Counted from the stretch's first letter, positions 1-10,209 are shown. The stretch is 64,000 nt of DNA from Candidatus Pantoea bituminis (GCF_018842675.1 NZ_JAGTWO010000004.1:992001-1056000), one strand, 5' to 3'. A program made the numbers and translations. The notes: generated by a model not told the origin, from the sequence alone.

Positions 1-734
1 CCGGCGAGGATATATTCGCCCAACATTTCGAAGAAGCTCTGGCCTTTATGTAAATCCTGTAATTGCAGATCTTCTTCGCTGTCTATGCGGTACGGGTTAA
101 TCAGCGACAGCACGATAAAGGTGCTGAACATGTTAAGCACCAGCGCGGCCACCACATATTTTGGCTGCAGCATCGTCATGTACGCGCCGACGATTGACAT
201 CGACACAGTAGACATGGCTGTTGCTGCCATGGTGTACATGCGGCGTTGTGACATCTTGCCGAGAATATCCTTATAGGCGATGAAGTTTTCTGACTGTCCC
301 AAAATCAGAGAGCTAACGGCGTTAAAGGATTCCAGCTTACCCATACCATTAACCTTTGACAGCACGGTACCGATGCCACGAATAACCCACGGCAGAATGC
401 GGAAGTGCTGAAGAATACCGATCAGCGCAGAGATAAAGACAATCGGGCACAACACATTAAGGAAGAAGAAGGCGAGGCCTTTCTCACTCATGTTGCCAAA
501 AACGAAGTTCGTCCCTTCTGCGGCGTATTTCAACAGATGGTCAAATATCCCGGCAAAACCTTGCACAAATCCAAGACCTGCTTCGGAGTTAAGGAAGAAC
601 CACGCCAGCAAGACTTCAATAACCAGAAGCTGAACGATGTAACGAATGCGAATACTTTTACGATCGTGGCTGACCAACAAGGCCAACACGCCGACTACCA
701 CTAGTGCTAAAAGAAAATGCAAAACAGGGGACAT
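1..734 (-). CDS. nupC: NupC nucleoside:proton symporter, N-terminal part
   Basis: Concentrative inner-membrane nucleoside permease importing pyrimidine and adenine nucleosides with protons. The reverse strand reads from an ATG at 734 without a stop to the window edge (about 244 residues; the family has about 400), so the C-terminal part lies outside. The translation begins [20 protein letters not shown] and contains the family stretches [22 protein letters not shown] and [20 protein letters not shown] in shortened form, which match E. coli NupC closely. A GGAG Shine-Dalgarno sequence lies about 8 bases before the ATG. It is divergent from mntH, as in E. coli. Identification is very secure; only the length is incomplete. 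Confidence 0.96.
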   Translation of the reverse strand, partial: MSPVLHFLLALVVVGVLALLVSHDRKSIRIRYIVQLLVIEVLLAWFFLNSEAGLGFVQGFAGIFDHLLKYAAEGTNFVFGNMSEKGLAFFFLNVLCPIVFISALIGILQHFRILPWVIRGIGTVLSKVNGMGKLESFNAVSSLILGQSENFIAYKDILGKMSQRRMYTMAATAMSTVSMSIVGAYMTMLQPKYVVAALVLNMFSTFIVLSLINPYRIDSEEDLQLQDLHKGQSFFEMLGEYILA

Positions 735-780
735 GTTTGCTCCAAATTTGAGGAGAGTTGTATTTTGCTGCGTATTCTAT

Positions 781-792
781 GTAACGCGTTAC
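781..792. promoter_or_regulatory. Perfect 12-bp palindrome GTAACGCGTTAC upstream of nupC
   Basis: A perfect palindrome with a central CpG lies 47 bases upstream of the nupC start, in the expected promoter region. LacI/GalR-family repressors bind operators of this style. It does not match the CytR half-site, so the binding protein is unknown. Regulatory role is inference. Confidence 0.3.
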
Positions 793-971
793 TTAAAAAC
801 GAGATCTGTACCACAATATAAGTATTCGCTATCACGCTATTTCTCAGAAAACTCTCACCGTTCACGTCTTGTTTACAAAAAGTACACAGCGAATATCCAC
901 AAACTTATTGTCTATAATTTGAACCGCGAGTAGAGTGAAACGGTTGTTCACATTTTATCAGGCACTTTCTT

Positions 972-999
972 TGCCTCAAGGTATAGCAAAGGCTATACT
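972..999 (+). promoter_or_regulatory. Putative mntH promoter overlapped by an MntR box
   Basis: The core TATAGCAAAGGCTATA (982-997) is nearly the E. coli MntR operator, which has CATAGCAAAGGCTATG at the same place; the full palindrome spans 979-1000. A TTGCCT -35 element (972-977) and a TATACT -10 element (994-999), 16 bases apart, enclose the operator, so Mn-MntR bound here would block RNA polymerase. The leader to the mntH ATG is about 95 bases. Confidence 0.8.
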
Positions 1000-1102
1000 T
1001 TATAGCACTATCTATTAGAACAATAATCATAACCAAATTTTAATGGTAAAGGCGGACCCGTAAACTGCACGGGTGAACTTACGTTCAGACAGGATAGAAA
1101 TT

Positions 1103-2344
1103 ATGTTTGAAAGCCGTGCCGCCGAGCGAGCCGCTCGCGGAGCAAGAAAAGTAAAACTTGCATTGTTAGGGCCCGCTTTTATCGCCGCTATTGGCTATAT
1201 CGATCCGGGTAACTTTGCGACCAATATTCAGGCTGGTGCTGCCTATGGCTACAAATTGCTGTGGGTGGTGGTCTGGGCCAACATCATGGCGATGTTGATC
1301 CAGTTAATGTCAGCCAAGCTGGGCATCGCCACAGGTAAAAACCTGGCGGAGCACATCCGAGATCGCTTTCCCCGGCCTGCAGTCTGGTTTTATTGGGTGC
1401 AGGCGGAAATCATCGCCATGGCCACCGATCTGGCTGAATTTATCGGGGCAGCACTCGGCTTCAAATTATTATTAGGCATCTCGCTGATGCAAGGCGCGGT
1501 GCTCACCGGTATCGCCACCTTCCTGATATTGATGCTACAAAGCCGTGGGCAAAAACCGCTTGAGCTGGTGATTGGTGGCTTGCTGCTGTTTGTTGCAGCG
1601 GCCTATATCGTTGAGCTGTTCTTCTCGCAGCCCAAAGTCAGCGAACTGGTAATGGGGATGGCGCTGCCATCATTACCGACTTCTGATGCGGTATTCCTTG
1701 CGGCTGGCGTATTAGGCGCAACCATCATGCCGCACGTTATCTATCTGCATTCAGCCTTAACCCAAGGTGACACGCGCGGCACTAAAGGCGAGCGATATTC
1801 CTCAACTAAGTTAGATGTGGCGATTGCCATGACGATTGCCGGCTTTGTGAATCTGGCCATGATGGCGACGGCCGCGGCGGCATTTCACTTCAGCGGCCAC
1901 AGCGGAATCGCCGATCTCGATCAGGCTTATCTCACGCTGCAACCGTTATTGGGCCATGCCGCAGCCACCGTTTTTGGTTTGAGTCTGGTGGCTGCCGGTC
2001 TTTCATCAACCGTGGTGGGAACACTGGCGGGGCAGGTGGTGATGCAAGGCTTTATCCGCTTCCACATTCCGCTGTGGGTGCGTCGTACCGTGACGATGTT
2101 ACCCTCATTTATTGTGATTTGGGCGGGCTGGGATCCCACGCGCATTCTGGTATTCAGCCAGGTGCTGCTGAGTTTTGGTATCGCGCTGGCGCTGATTCCG
2201 CTGCTGTCATTTACCGGTAATCGCGAAATTATGGGCGATGAGATGGTGAATTCACGTTTGATGCAGAACGCCGGACGTTTAATCGTACTGCTGGTGGTGG
2301 CGTTGAATATCTATCTTTTGGTCGGTGAAGTGTTAGGTCTGTAG
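1103..2344 (+). CDS. mntH: MntH, Nramp-family manganese/divalent metal importer
   Basis: Proton-coupled importer of Mn(II) and other divalent metals in the inner membrane. The 413-residue product matches E. coli MntH (412 aa) along its length. The Nramp metal-site motif DPGN lies at residues 34-37 in the first membrane helix and the MPH motif at about 209-211 in helix 6. An in-frame GTG at 1073 would add ten residues, but the ATG at 1103 is preceded by an AGGA-type ribosome site and gives the family length. It is divergent from nupC and convergent with ypeC, as in E. coli. The upstream MntR box implies repression by manganese. Confidence 0.97.
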   Translation: MFESRAAERAARGARKVKLALLGPAFIAAIGYIDPGNFATNIQAGAAYGYKLLWVVVWANIMAMLIQLMSAKLGIATGKNLAEHIRDRFPRPAVWFYWVQAEIIAMATDLAEFIGAALGFKLLLGISLMQGAVLTGIATFLILMLQSRGQKPLELVIGGLLLFVAAAYIVELFFSQPKVSELVMGMALPSLPTSDAVFLAAGVLGATIMPHVIYLHSALTQGDTRGTKGERYSSTKLDVAIAMTIAGFVNLAMMATAAAAFHFSGHSGIADLDQAYLTLQPLLGHAAATVFGLSLVAAGLSSTVVGTLAGQVVMQGFIRFHIPLWVRRTVTMLPSFIVIWAGWDPTRILVFSQVLLSFGIALALIPLLSFTGNREIMGDEMVNSRLMQNAGRLIVLLVVALNIYLLVGEVLGL

Positions 2345-2359
2345 CCCTTCCGCCAAAAC

Positions 2360-2396
2360 AAAAAAAGCCCGGTTATTGCTAACCGGGCTTTTTTTA
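2360..2396. terminator. Bidirectional terminator between mntH and ypeC
   Basis: Stem AGCCCGGTTA/TAACCGGGCT (2366-2375 and 2380-2389) with a four-base loop, flanked by an A-run on the left and a T-run on the right, so it can end transcripts of both convergent genes. Confidence 0.93.
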
Positions 2397-2768
2397 TTAA
2401 TGACGATGGTCCCAATGATCGTGATGGTTATGACGATCGTGGCGGTCGTGATGATCACGACGATGCTCATGTTTCCAGCGGCGCTCACGCTCTTTTGCTT
2501 GCCAGTGGCGTTCGCGCTCCCTTTCTTGATGGCGACGCCACTCTTCATGTCGCCACCAGCGGCGATCATTATAGGAGTAACGATCGTTCCACCAGCGCGG
2601 TTCGCGCCAGCGACCACCGTCCCAAAAGTAACCGCGACGATCGCGATCGCCAAGATGCAGCGTGACGCCAGGCGCCAGGTCGATTGAAGCACTTGTTGCT
2701 TGAGCTGTGTGAATCGCCAGCGGCGACAGGCTTGCCAGCAAAGCGGCAAACAGAATTGCACGTTTCAT
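2397..2768 (-). CDS. ypeC: YpeC-like DUF2502 secreted protein
   Basis: Small exported protein of unknown function (123 aa). It starts with a Sec signal peptide (MKRAILFAALLASLSPLAIH, cleavage near ATS) followed by the DUF2502 signature: a short beta segment LHLGDRDRRGYFWDGGRW, then a long tail almost wholly of His, Arg, Asp, Trp and Glu. The His/Arg-rich tail suggests metal or anion binding, but this is inference. The neighbouring mntH, the same partner as in E. coli, supports the name. A TAGGAG ribosome site precedes the ATG. The tail is longer than in the E. coli protein (about 108 aa). Confidence 0.85.
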   Translation of the reverse strand: MKRAILFAALLASLSPLAIHTAQATSASIDLAPGVTLHLGDRDRRGYFWDGGRWREPRWWNDRYSYNDRRWWRHEEWRRHQERERERHWQAKERERRWKHEHRRDHHDRHDRHNHHDHWDHRH

Positions 2769-2901
2769 AATTATCTCCTAATCAGTAGCTTGTGACCGCT
2801 ACCGTGGCGCTATTCTGCCATTTTACTGCCAGCGTATCGTTTAGATTTTGTCTGAATGTTGTAGGGATAATCTTAATTGAGAATTTTCTGGCGGGGAATA
2901 T

Positions 2902-2919
2902 GCCCGGTGAAAACCGGGC
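2902..2919. other. GC-rich hairpin with GAAA loop downstream of the aldo/keto reductase gene
   Basis: GCCCGGT-GAAA-ACCGGGC forms a perfect 7-bp stem closed by a GNRA tetraloop. It sits just past the 3' end of the leftward reductase gene. No T-run follows in either direction, so it may protect an RNA 3' end instead of terminating by itself. Confidence 0.45.
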
Positions 2920-2943
2920 GAGAAAGCGGTTACACAAGATTTA

Positions 2944-3933
2944 TTACGCTAAAGCAGCTTCAATCGCCGCCAGCTCTGCTTCGCTGAACTGACGTTGCGC
3001 TAACATCTCAACGGCATCGTCAATTTGCGCAGTTTTACTGGCGCCAATCAACACTGACGTCACGCTTTCATCACGCAGTACCCAAGCCAACGCCATCTGT
3101 GCCAGCTTTTGATCACGCTGCTGCGCCACCACATTCAGCTTGCGCACTTTTTCCATTTTCTCATCGGTCAGCTGGTTTTCCTGCAGGAATTTACTGCCGC
3201 TGGCAACGCGTGAATCTTCCGGGATGCCTTGCAAATAGCGATCGGTTAACACACCGCCCGCCAGCGGTGAAAAGGCGATACAGCCAACACCGTTATCTTT
3301 CAGCGTGTGCAGTAAACCTTGTTCCGGCGTACGTTCGAACATCGAATAGCGCGGCTGGTGAATCAGGCATGGCGTGCCGAGATCGCGCAAAATTGCAATG
3401 GCTTCAGCCGCGCGATCGGCGGGGTAATTCGAAATTGCGGCATACAGCGCTTTGCCTTGACGCACTACATGATCCAGTGCGCGCATCGTTTCTTCCAGTG
3501 GCGTTTCCGGGTCAGGACGGTGGTGATAAAAGATATCGACATATTCCAGCCCCATGCGCTTCAGGCTTTGATCAAGACTAGAAACCAGATATTTGCGTGA
3601 TCCCCAATCGCCGTAAGGGCCATCCCACATGGTATAGCCCGCCTTGGTCGAGATAATTAATTCATCACGATAAGGTCGAAAATCTTCGCGCAGGATACGG
3701 CCAAAGTTCTCTTCCGCCGAACCCGGTGGTGGGCCGTAATTATTAGCCAGGTCAAAATGGGTGATGCCACGATCAAAAGCATGGCGCAGCAGCGCACGGC
3801 TATTATCGACGCGCGTACTGTCGCCAAAGTTATGCCATAACCCCAGCGAAATGGCTGGCAATTTGAGGCCGCTACGGCCGCTGCGGCGGTATTCCATCTG
3901 TTGATAACGATCGGGATGCGGGAAAGAGGTCAT
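2944..3933 (-). CDS. Aldo/keto reductase of the YghZ (L-glyceraldehyde 3-phosphate reductase) type
   Basis: Cytosolic NADPH-dependent TIM-barrel oxidoreductase, 329 aa, closely related to E. coli YghZ (346 aa), which reduces L-glyceraldehyde 3-phosphate and methylglyoxal. Family features: the catalytic tetrad surroundings FDLANNYGPPPGSAEENFG (Asp, Tyr) and ELIISTKAGY (Lys), the histidine in DIFYHHRPDPETP, and the C-terminal cofactor-binding segment SVLIGASKTAQIDD. A TTG start 18 bases earlier is possible, but the ATG at 3933 follows an AGGA ribosome site at proper distance and gives the MTSFPHPDRY start similar to the family. It is transcribed away from ipdC. A palindrome at 3979-3994 lies in its promoter region. 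Confidence 0.9.
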   Translation of the reverse strand: MTSFPHPDRYQQMEYRRSGRSGLKLPAISLGLWHNFGDSTRVDNSRALLRHAFDRGITHFDLANNYGPPPGSAEENFGRILREDFRPYRDELIISTKAGYTMWDGPYGDWGSRKYLVSSLDQSLKRMGLEYVDIFYHHRPDPETPLEETMRALDHVVRQGKALYAAISNYPADRAAEAIAILRDLGTPCLIHQPRYSMFERTPEQGLLHTLKDNGVGCIAFSPLAGGVLTDRYLQGIPEDSRVASGSKFLQENQLTDEKMEKVRKLNVVAQQRDQKLAQMALAWVLRDESVTSVLIGASKTAQIDDAVEMLAQRQFSEAELAAIEAALA

Positions 3934-3978
3934 ACAGCGTTCCTGTCTCAAACGAGATAATGAGCCGAAAGCATAGCA

Positions 3979-3994
3979 GTGTATACGTTTACAC
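3979..3994. promoter_or_regulatory. Operator-like palindrome GTGTATACGTTTACAC
   Basis: A 16-bp palindrome with a central CG and only one mismatched pair, 46 bases upstream of the reductase ATG and about 160 bases upstream of ipdC. The architecture is that of a LacI/GalR-family operator. It is too short for a TyrR box, which has half-sites separated by six bases. The regulator is unknown. Confidence 0.4.
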
Positions 3995-4151
3995 TTAGTC
4001 GCAACGCGTCATGGATCTCACATTTACGGAATTATCTGCCATCGTAACGTTAGCTTGCCAACTAATCCCCGGCGATGCGCGTCGAATTTCTCGCTGAATC
4101 AGCGTCATGTTGGATACTCAAAAGGACAATCTCCTAAAGGACGCCCTGATC

Positions 4152-5800
4152 ATGACCTCTTTTACCGTTGGTGATTATTTACTGAAACGCCTGCAGGAGA
4201 TGGGTGTAAACCATCTTTTGGCGTGCCAGGCGACTACAACCTGCAATTCCTTGATCGCGTCATCAGCCACCCTGAAATAGCCTGGGTTGGCTGCGCCAAT
4301 GAACTTAATGCGGCCTATGCCGCCGATGGTTACGCACGTTGCAACGGCGCTGCGGCGTTACTGACGACTTTTGGTGTCGGTGAACTCAGCGCTATTAATG
4401 GCATTGCGGGGAGCTACGCAGAATACCTGCCGGTGATCCACATTGTTGGCGCACCTTCCAGCAAGGCACAGCAGCAGGGTGACTGCGTTCACCATTCGTT
4501 GGGTGATGGCGACTTTGGCCATTTCATTCGTATGGCGCAGGAAGTCTGCGTTGCCACCGCGCAGCTCAGTGCAGAAAACGCCACGGCAGAAATTGATCGG
4601 GTCATTATTAGCGCGATGCAGGCAAAGCGGCCGGGATATTTGATGTTGTCGGTGGATGTGGCACAAATCGACGTTGAACCGCCAACCCAGCCGCTGAATT
4701 TTACTCTTCAATCCTCACCGCAAGCACGCGTTGATTTCCAGTCAGCTGCGGAAACGTTGTTATCTTCAGCTCAGCGCGTCTCATTGTTAGCCGATTTTTT
4801 GGCGTTGCGCTGCCAGCAACAAGCTGCACTGGCTGATCTGCGCGCTGAACGCGCCATTCCTTGCGCCAGTTTGTTGATGGGTAAAGGGGTGCTGGATGAA
4901 CAACAGTCCGGTTATGTCGGAACCTACGCAGGCAAAGCCAGCGAAGGCAACATCAGCGCATTAATTGAGCAGGTTGATGTCACGATCTGCGTTGGCGTGC
5001 GTTTTACCGATACCCTGACAGCAGGTTTTACCCAGCAGTTCACCGCTGAAAAGCTGATTGATTTGCAACTTGAAAGCGCCAGTGTGGCGGGACAACACTT
5101 CGCGATCGGCATGGATGAAGCGCTTGAAGTACTGCTCACGCTGTTTCAGCGTTATGCATCACGCTGGTCACTTGCGCCAGCGGCTTTACCCTGCATACCC
5201 GTTGAAGATGCGGCTTACATCAGCCAAAACGCGTTCTGGCGTGCGATGCAAACATTTATCCAGCCGGGCGACATTATCCTTGCTGATCAAGGCACCGCTG
5301 CTTTTGGTGCGGCTGCGTTGCGTTTACCTTCACAGGCGCAATTGCTGGTGCAGCCATTGTGGGGTTCAATCGGCTATACTTTACCGGCAGCTTTTGGCGC
5401 ACAAACCGCCAAACCTGATCAGCGCGTTATCTTGATTATTGGTGATGGTTCGGCGCAGTTAACCATTCAGGAACTCGGTTCGATGCTGCGTGATAATCAG
5501 CAGCCGATCATTTTTCTACTGAACAATGAAGGTTATACCGTTGAGCGTGCAATTCATGGCGCAACACAACGTTACAATGATATCGCCCAGTGGAACTGGA
5601 CGGCGCTGCCGCAAGCCCTTAGCCTGCACGGCCAGGCGCAGAGTTGGCGCATCAGTGAAACCGTACAGTTACAAGCAGTGATGGCGCGACTTGCCGAGCC
5701 GCAGCGGTTGACATTGGTGGAAGTCGTTATGCAGAAAGATGACCTGCCGCCCCTGCTGCGTAAAGTCACGGCGTGCCTGAATCAACGTAACAGCGGATAA
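4152..5800 (+). CDS. ipdC: IpdC indole-3-pyruvate decarboxylase (one apparent frameshift)
   Basis: Thiamine-diphosphate decarboxylase converting indole-3-pyruvate to indole-3-acetaldehyde, the key step of the indole-pyruvate route to the plant hormone IAA; pyruvate decarboxylase-like activity is an alternative. The reading frame from ATG 4152 (MTSFTVGDYLLKRLQEMGVN) is interrupted at the T-run 4216-4219; adding one T joins it to the remaining frame (HLFGVPGDYNLQFLD) and gives 549 aa, the family length. The catalytic ELNAAYAADGYAR segment (ThDP-activating Glu), and the ThDP/Mg motif from GDGSAQLT to LNNEGYT near residue 420-450, are present. The gene stands alone between a divergent reductase and glk and is followed by its own hairpin. 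The frameshift looks like a base-call error. Confidence 0.9.
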
Positions 5801-5867
5801 GATTCAGAAAGTTGCCGCTGTGCACTGCGTGCTATCGCGGTTAGGCTGTGCATCACCTTGAGTTAGA

Positions 5868-5902
5868 CGCTCACCTTTCCCACCGGTGAGCGTTGTTGTT
5901 TT
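5868..5902 (+). terminator. Terminator downstream of ipdC
   Basis: Stem CGCTCACC (5868-5875) with GGTGAGCG (5885-5892), followed by TTGTTGTTTT. A rho-independent terminator is likely, separating ipdC from glk. Confidence 0.75.
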
Positions 5903-5962
5903 ATGGGCAGGATTTTATAGTGTCCTCCAACTCTTAAAGACCCCAAGCGGAGCAACAGAAGA

Positions 5963-6928
5963 ATGACAACCTATGCCTTGGTCGGCGATGTCGGCGGCAC
6001 AAATGCCCGTCTCGCCTTGTGTGAGGTGGAAAGCGGCAGCATCTCCCAGGCCAAAACATTCTCAACATCAGAATACGACAGCCTCGAAGCCGTCATCCGC
6101 CATTATCTTGATGAACAAAAGCAGGATATTAAAGATGGCTGTATTGCCATTGCCTGCCCCATTACCGATGACTGGGTTGAAATGACCAACCACGACTGGG
6201 CGTTCTCAACGCGCACGTTAAAAGAGAACATCGGTTTCGAACACCTTGAGATCATTAACGACTTTACCGCGGTATCGATGGCGATCCCGATGTTAAGCGC
6301 TGAAAACATGATTCAGTTTGGCGGCAAAGAACCGATCAAAGATAAGCCGATTGCGATTTATGGCGCAGGCACCGGTTTAGGTGTCAGCCATTTAGTCCAC
6401 GTGGATAAACGTTGGGTTAGCCTGCCGGGCGAGGGCGGCCACGTCGATTTCGCGGCAAACAGTGAAGAAGAAGATCAAATTCTGGAAGTGCTGCGTGAAG
6501 AGTTGGGCCACGTTTCAGCCGAGCGCGTGCTCTCGGGCGCTGGCCTGGTGAATCTTTATCGCGCTATCGTGAAAGCGGATCATCGCGTACCGGAAAACCT
6601 GAAACCGAAAGATGTCAGCGAACGTGCCCTGGCCGACAGCTGCATTGATTGCCGTCGTGCATTGTCGCTGTTCTGCGTCATCATGGGCCGTTTTGGCGGT
6701 AACCTGGCATTGAACCTTGGCACTTTCGGTGGCGTGTATATCGCTGGTGGCATCGTGCCGCGCTTCCTTGAATTTTTCAAAGCGTCTGGCTTCCGCGCCG
6801 CGTTTGAAGACAAGGGTCGCTTCCGCGATTACGTTGCGGATATCCCCGTCTACATGATCACCCACGATCAGCCGGGCTTGTTAGGCGCAGGCGCGCATTT
6901 GCGTCAGACGCTGGGACGCGAGCTTTAA
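5963..6928 (+). CDS. glk: Glk glucokinase
   Basis: Cytosolic ATP-dependent kinase phosphorylating free glucose to glucose 6-phosphate. The 321-residue product has exactly the length of E. coli Glk and is very similar throughout: N-terminal phosphate-binding [12 protein letters not shown] (8-19), the catalytic aspartate in [12 protein letters not shown] (about residue 100), [11 protein letters not shown], and the glucose-binding GEGGHVDFA. The ATG is preceded by a GGAG-like ribosome site. The order mntH, ypeC, then glk and ypdB matches E. coli apart from the inserted reductase and ipdC. It converges on ypdB across a shared terminator. Confidence 0.98.
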   Translation: MTTYALVGDVGGTNARLALCEVESGSISQAKTFSTSEYDSLEAVIRHYLDEQKQDIKDGCIAIACPITDDWVEMTNHDWAFSTRTLKENIGFEHLEIINDFTAVSMAIPMLSAENMIQFGGKEPIKDKPIAIYGAGTGLGVSHLVHVDKRWVSLPGEGGHVDFAANSEEEDQILEVLREELGHVSAERVLSGAGLVNLYRAIVKADHRVPENLKPKDVSERALADSCIDCRRALSLFCVIMGRFGGNLALNLGTFGGVYIAGGIVPRFLEFFKASGFRAAFEDKGRFRDYVADIPVYMITHDQPGLLGAGAHLRQTLGREL

Positions 6929-6934
6929 CGTTTT

Positions 6935-6959
6935 AAAACGGCCTGCGGGCCGTTTTTTT
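6935..6959. terminator. Terminator between glk and ypdB
   Basis: Stem AACGGCC/GGCCGTT (6937-6943 and 6948-6954), loop TGCG, T-run to 6959; an A-run on the left allows use from the ypdB side as well. Confidence 0.92.
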
Positions 6960-6961
6960 CG

Positions 6962-7684
6962 CTATAAACGCATCAGTTGGCGGAAGGTTTTCACCTTGCT
7001 GCGGCTCACCGGCACCTGAAATTCAAGATCGCGCAGTTTCAGCAGATAGGTATTGTTGAACCACGGCTCAATCTCACGAATCTTATTGAGATTCACACAG
7101 TAAGAGCGGTGGCAGCGGAAAAACTGTTGCTCGGGCAGGCGGGAACAAAATTCACTGATGTTCATCGACATCACATAGGCTTCGCGTCGGGTATAAACAA
7201 ACGTCAATTTTTCATGCGCTTCGACGTAATAAATATCATTGACGTCAGTAACGATGATGCGCTCATCCTTTTGCAAATTTACGGTCTGCGAGACATGGGC
7301 GGCAGGCGTTTGCGTATGCTGCTGTTGCCAGGTCGCCTCCAGCTTGCTGAGCATAGTGACAATGCGTGATTCGTGATAGGGCTTAAGAATGTAGTCAAAA
7401 GCCTCAAGTTCGAACGCCTCCACAGCATGTTCTTTCCAGGCAGTAATAAAAACAATCAACGGTTTATGGGCGAATTGATTAATATTCTTCGCCAGCAACA
7501 TACCGTCCAGCGACGGGATATTGATGTCGAGAAAGATCACATCAACGCGATGTTGTTGCAGGTATTTCAGGACATCCAGTCCATCATCAAAACAGGCTTC
7601 AATGTGAATTTGGCTGTGTTGCTGAATCATCCAGCTTAACTCTTGCTGGGCCAAAAATTCATCTTCAACGATGATCGCTTTCAC
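6962..7684 (-). CDS. ypdB: YpdB, LytTR-family response regulator of the pyruvate-sensing YpdA/YpdB system
   Basis: DNA-binding response regulator (240 aa). An N-terminal receiver domain carries the acidic pocket EDE at residues 7-9, the phospho-acceptor Asp53 in [11 protein letters not shown], and the conserved Lys in FDYILKPY. The C-terminal LytTR domain begins near residue 140 and includes [15 protein letters not shown] and [14 protein letters not shown]. In E. coli this system responds to extracellular pyruvate under energy-rich conditions and activates yhjX. Here yhjX lies about 11 kb away with a matching box at 19940-19970. The gene overlaps the 3' end of ypdA by four bases, so the two are translated together. 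Confidence 0.97.
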   Translation of the reverse strand: MKAIIVEDEFLAQQELSWMIQQHSQIHIEACFDDGLDVLKYLQQHRVDVIFLDINIPSLDGMLLAKNINQFAHKPLIVFITAWKEHAVEAFELEAFDYILKPYHESRIVTMLSKLEATWQQQHTQTPAAHVSQTVNLQKDERIIVTDVNDIYYVEAHEKLTFVYTRREAYVMSMNISEFCSRLPEQQFFRCHRSYCVNLNKIREIEPWFNNTYLLKLRDLEFQVPVSRSKVKTFRQLMRL

Positions 7685-9368
7685 GCAAGGCTCCCCACCA
7701 GTAACTGGCCGTTTTTACTCAAGGTGAAAGAAATTTCTGTGCCGGGTTGGTGGCGCACAAGGGTTAATCCCTGACCGGATAACAGCTTTACGCGGTGATG
7801 CACATTAAGCAGGCCAATCTTATTTCCAGGCATCTCATCACGTGCCACTCGCGCTATCACATCGTCACTGATTCCTTGTCCGGTATCGCGCACTGAAATA
7901 CGTACCCGATCGCCTAAATCCCTGACGCTTAGCGTGACCACACCTTTGCCTTTACAGGGCTGAATACCGTGTACGATGGCATTTTCCACCAGCGGCTGAA
8001 TCAGCAGGCTCGGCAGCGAAAAGTGCAAATCCTCATCGACGTCATAAATCATGGTGAGCTTGTCACCAAAGCGTGCCTGCTCTATCGCAATGTAATCTTT
8101 GACCTGCCACAACTCTTTTTTAATATCGATGATTTCGTCGTCATTAAGCTCAAGGTTGTAACGCAAATAGCGCGAAAGGTTGATCACCAACTGGCGCGCC
8201 GTATCGGGATTTAAGCGAATGGAAGAGGAGATTGCGTTCAGTGCGTTAAACAGAAAATGGGGATTTATTTTACTCTGCAAAGCACGCAGTTCCGCTTTAT
8301 TGGCCATCTCACGTAGCTGTTCGGCGCGTGACACTTCTAATTGCGTAGAGATGATTTGCGACAGGCCAATCGCCATCTCTTTTAACGATCCCGTAATGCG
8401 GTGAGCGCGGCGATAGTAGATTTTCAGCGTGCCGGTGACTTTGCCCTTCTCCCACAGTGGGATCACAATCATCGAATGAATGTCTTTGGTTCGATGCGCT
8501 TCATCGTTGTTTCTGATGATTATTTTTCCGCTGGCAATGGCCTGTGCAGTGGTGGGGCTGATGTCATCGTCGCCGTGCTGATAGTTTTTTCGCCATAACC
8601 GACATAGGCCAGAATCTGCTGTTTGTTGGTCATTGCCACCGCATCTGCTTTGATATCACGTCGAATAATATCGCAAACTTTACGCAATGATTCGCTGTTT
8701 ACCTGACGAAACAGCGGCAAGGTTTTATTGGCGATATCCAGCGCCAGCTTGGCCTGCCGTGCGGCGATTGCCTCTTTTTCACCTTCGACGCTTTGCACCA
8801 GCAACACGATCAAGCCAATGCTGGAGGCACCTAAAATCATCGGTAGCGCGATTTCAGATACAATCGCTAAACCAACAGATGTGGGGCGCGCCCACAGCAC
8901 GATCAAAAGCATCGTCAGGCTTTCGCACAGCATGCCGCCAAGAATACCGACGCGCCAGCGATGCTCTTTTAACACCCGATGATTAATGCCGCCAGCCACA
9001 ACTCCGGCAATGATGCTGGTAATGAGGCAAGGCACCGAGGTCACGCCGTGGATATCGATCAGGAAGCGATGCAAACCCGCGATAATACCGGTGGCGATGC
9101 CGACCCAAGGACCAAACAGAATGCCGCCGGCCATCACCGCTATCACGCGGACATTGAGCAGTGAACCGTCTACCTCAACGGCTGACCAGGTGCTGAATAG
9201 CGCAAACAGTGAAAAGATGCCGGTGACTGCTACTTTCTCCAGCGGCGTGTGTTCATCTTTTTGCAGCAATTGGCGAAAAAGGCGAGTGCGCGTCAGAAAA
9301 AACAGGCAGATCAACATCAATGCGGCACGATCAAACACCGCCAGCAACATCGTGAAGTGGGAAGACAC
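7681..9368 (-). CDS. ypdA: YpdA, membrane sensor histidine kinase of the LytS type (one apparent frameshift)
   Basis: Pyruvate-responsive sensor kinase partner of YpdB. Order of parts: 5TM-LYT membrane domain (about 1-200), GAF domain (about 230-340), then the His-kinase region with the phospho-histidine in [15 protein letters not shown], and an ATPase domain with [12 protein letters not shown] and [12 protein letters not shown]. The frame breaks at the T-run 8585-8590; one added base restores the expected [17 protein letters not shown] segment. The corrected protein from the GTG at 9368 has 562 aa, against 565 in E. coli. An upstream ATG at 9401 would add 11 residues but has no visible ribosome site. 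The frameshift is probably an error, since both halves are fully conserved. Confidence 0.93.
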
Positions 9369-9628
9369 AGGCGACTCTTGGTAGGAAAAGGTGATAGCCA
9401 TGATAAAAAATGTGATCGCGATCCGCTAGCAGCGATCAACGTTAAGCGCGATGTTTCTTCGCCAGATCAATTTATCTGCTTAAAAATCACAAAAGAGGAA
9501 AGGTTGAGTGATAAAAAGGGGATCTGTTTTTCATGTGCGAGACGCTGGTTGTCAATCAACCGGTTTGCTATGTTGCCAGGACAAAGCGTGCCAGTAACCA
9601 CTAACTCGCCGCGAACGGGAGCAGAGTA

Positions 9629-10153
9629 ATGCACTTAACCACATCCAGATTAATTTTAAGTACGTTGAAGTCTGAAGACTGGCAGCTGTTTCGCGCCGTA
9701 CATGAAGACCACACCACCATGACGTGGGTGAGTGAAATTCCTGATGAGGCCGACCTGCGCCAGCGTTTTCACGAGCGCCTCGCACCATGGCAAACCACCA
9801 GTTTTCACATGTTGTGTCTGGTCGCGCGGCGGCGCGATAACGGTGAAGCTATTGGCCTGTTTGGCTGTAGCCCGGAATGGGCGCCTTATCGTCAGGCGGA
9901 AGTGGGCTACATGCTGTTAAGCCGTCATTGCGGCCAGGGTTTTGGCAGTGAAGCGCTGGCGGCGCTGTGTGAGTTTTTGCTCAGAGCTGATTTTCACAAA
10001 CTCAAGGCGATGGTGATTGAGGGCAACTGGCCGTCGCGGCGGATTCTGGAAAAAAACGGTTTTCAGCTTGAAGGTACTCTGCGGGATAATTATCTGCTAA
10101 ACGGTCGTTGGGTAAACGATTGGGTGCTGGGTCGGCTGAATCAGGAAAAATAA
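9629..10153 (+). CDS. GNAT-family N-acetyltransferase, RimJ/RimL type
   Basis: Predicted acetyl-CoA-dependent acetyltransferase of 174 aa. The start LTTSRLILSTLKSEDWQLF is the usual first strand and helix of RimJ/RimL-type proteins. The acetyl-CoA loop is seen in LSRHCGQGFGSEAL (about 95-108, Q/R-x-x-G-x-G/A) and the C-terminal signature in NWPSRRILEKNGFQLEGTLRDNY. The substrate (a protein N-terminus, amino acid or drug) cannot be read from the sequence. A GGGAGCAG ribosome site supports the ATG. It lies between ypdA and alaC and is probably a single-gene unit. Confidence 0.85.
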   Translation: MHLTTSRLILSTLKSEDWQLFRAVHEDHTTMTWVSEIPDEADLRQRFHERLAPWQTTSFHMLCLVARRRDNGEAIGLFGCSPEWAPYRQAEVGYMLLSRHCGQGFGSEALAALCEFLLRADFHKLKAMVIEGNWPSRRILEKNGFQLEGTLRDNYLLNGRWVNDWVLGRLNQEK

Positions 10154-10209
10154 AATAATTTTCTGCGGCTCTCGACAAACTTGTTATCGCCACGTTATGT
10201 TCTTGTTCA

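Noticed and set aside
950..972. CRP site GTGAA-N7-TTCAC between nupC and mntH
   Set aside because: The spacing does not fit TGTGA-N6-TCACA; it remains an unassigned weak inverted repeat at about 936-953.
2376..2687. Rightward frame opposite ypeC
   Set aside because: It is a mirror of the His/Arg-rich ypeC tail and starts inside the terminator region.
3995..4151. TyrR box upstream of ipdC
   Set aside because: Only an imperfect half-site (ATTTACG) is visible; the invariant G and C are at the wrong distance.
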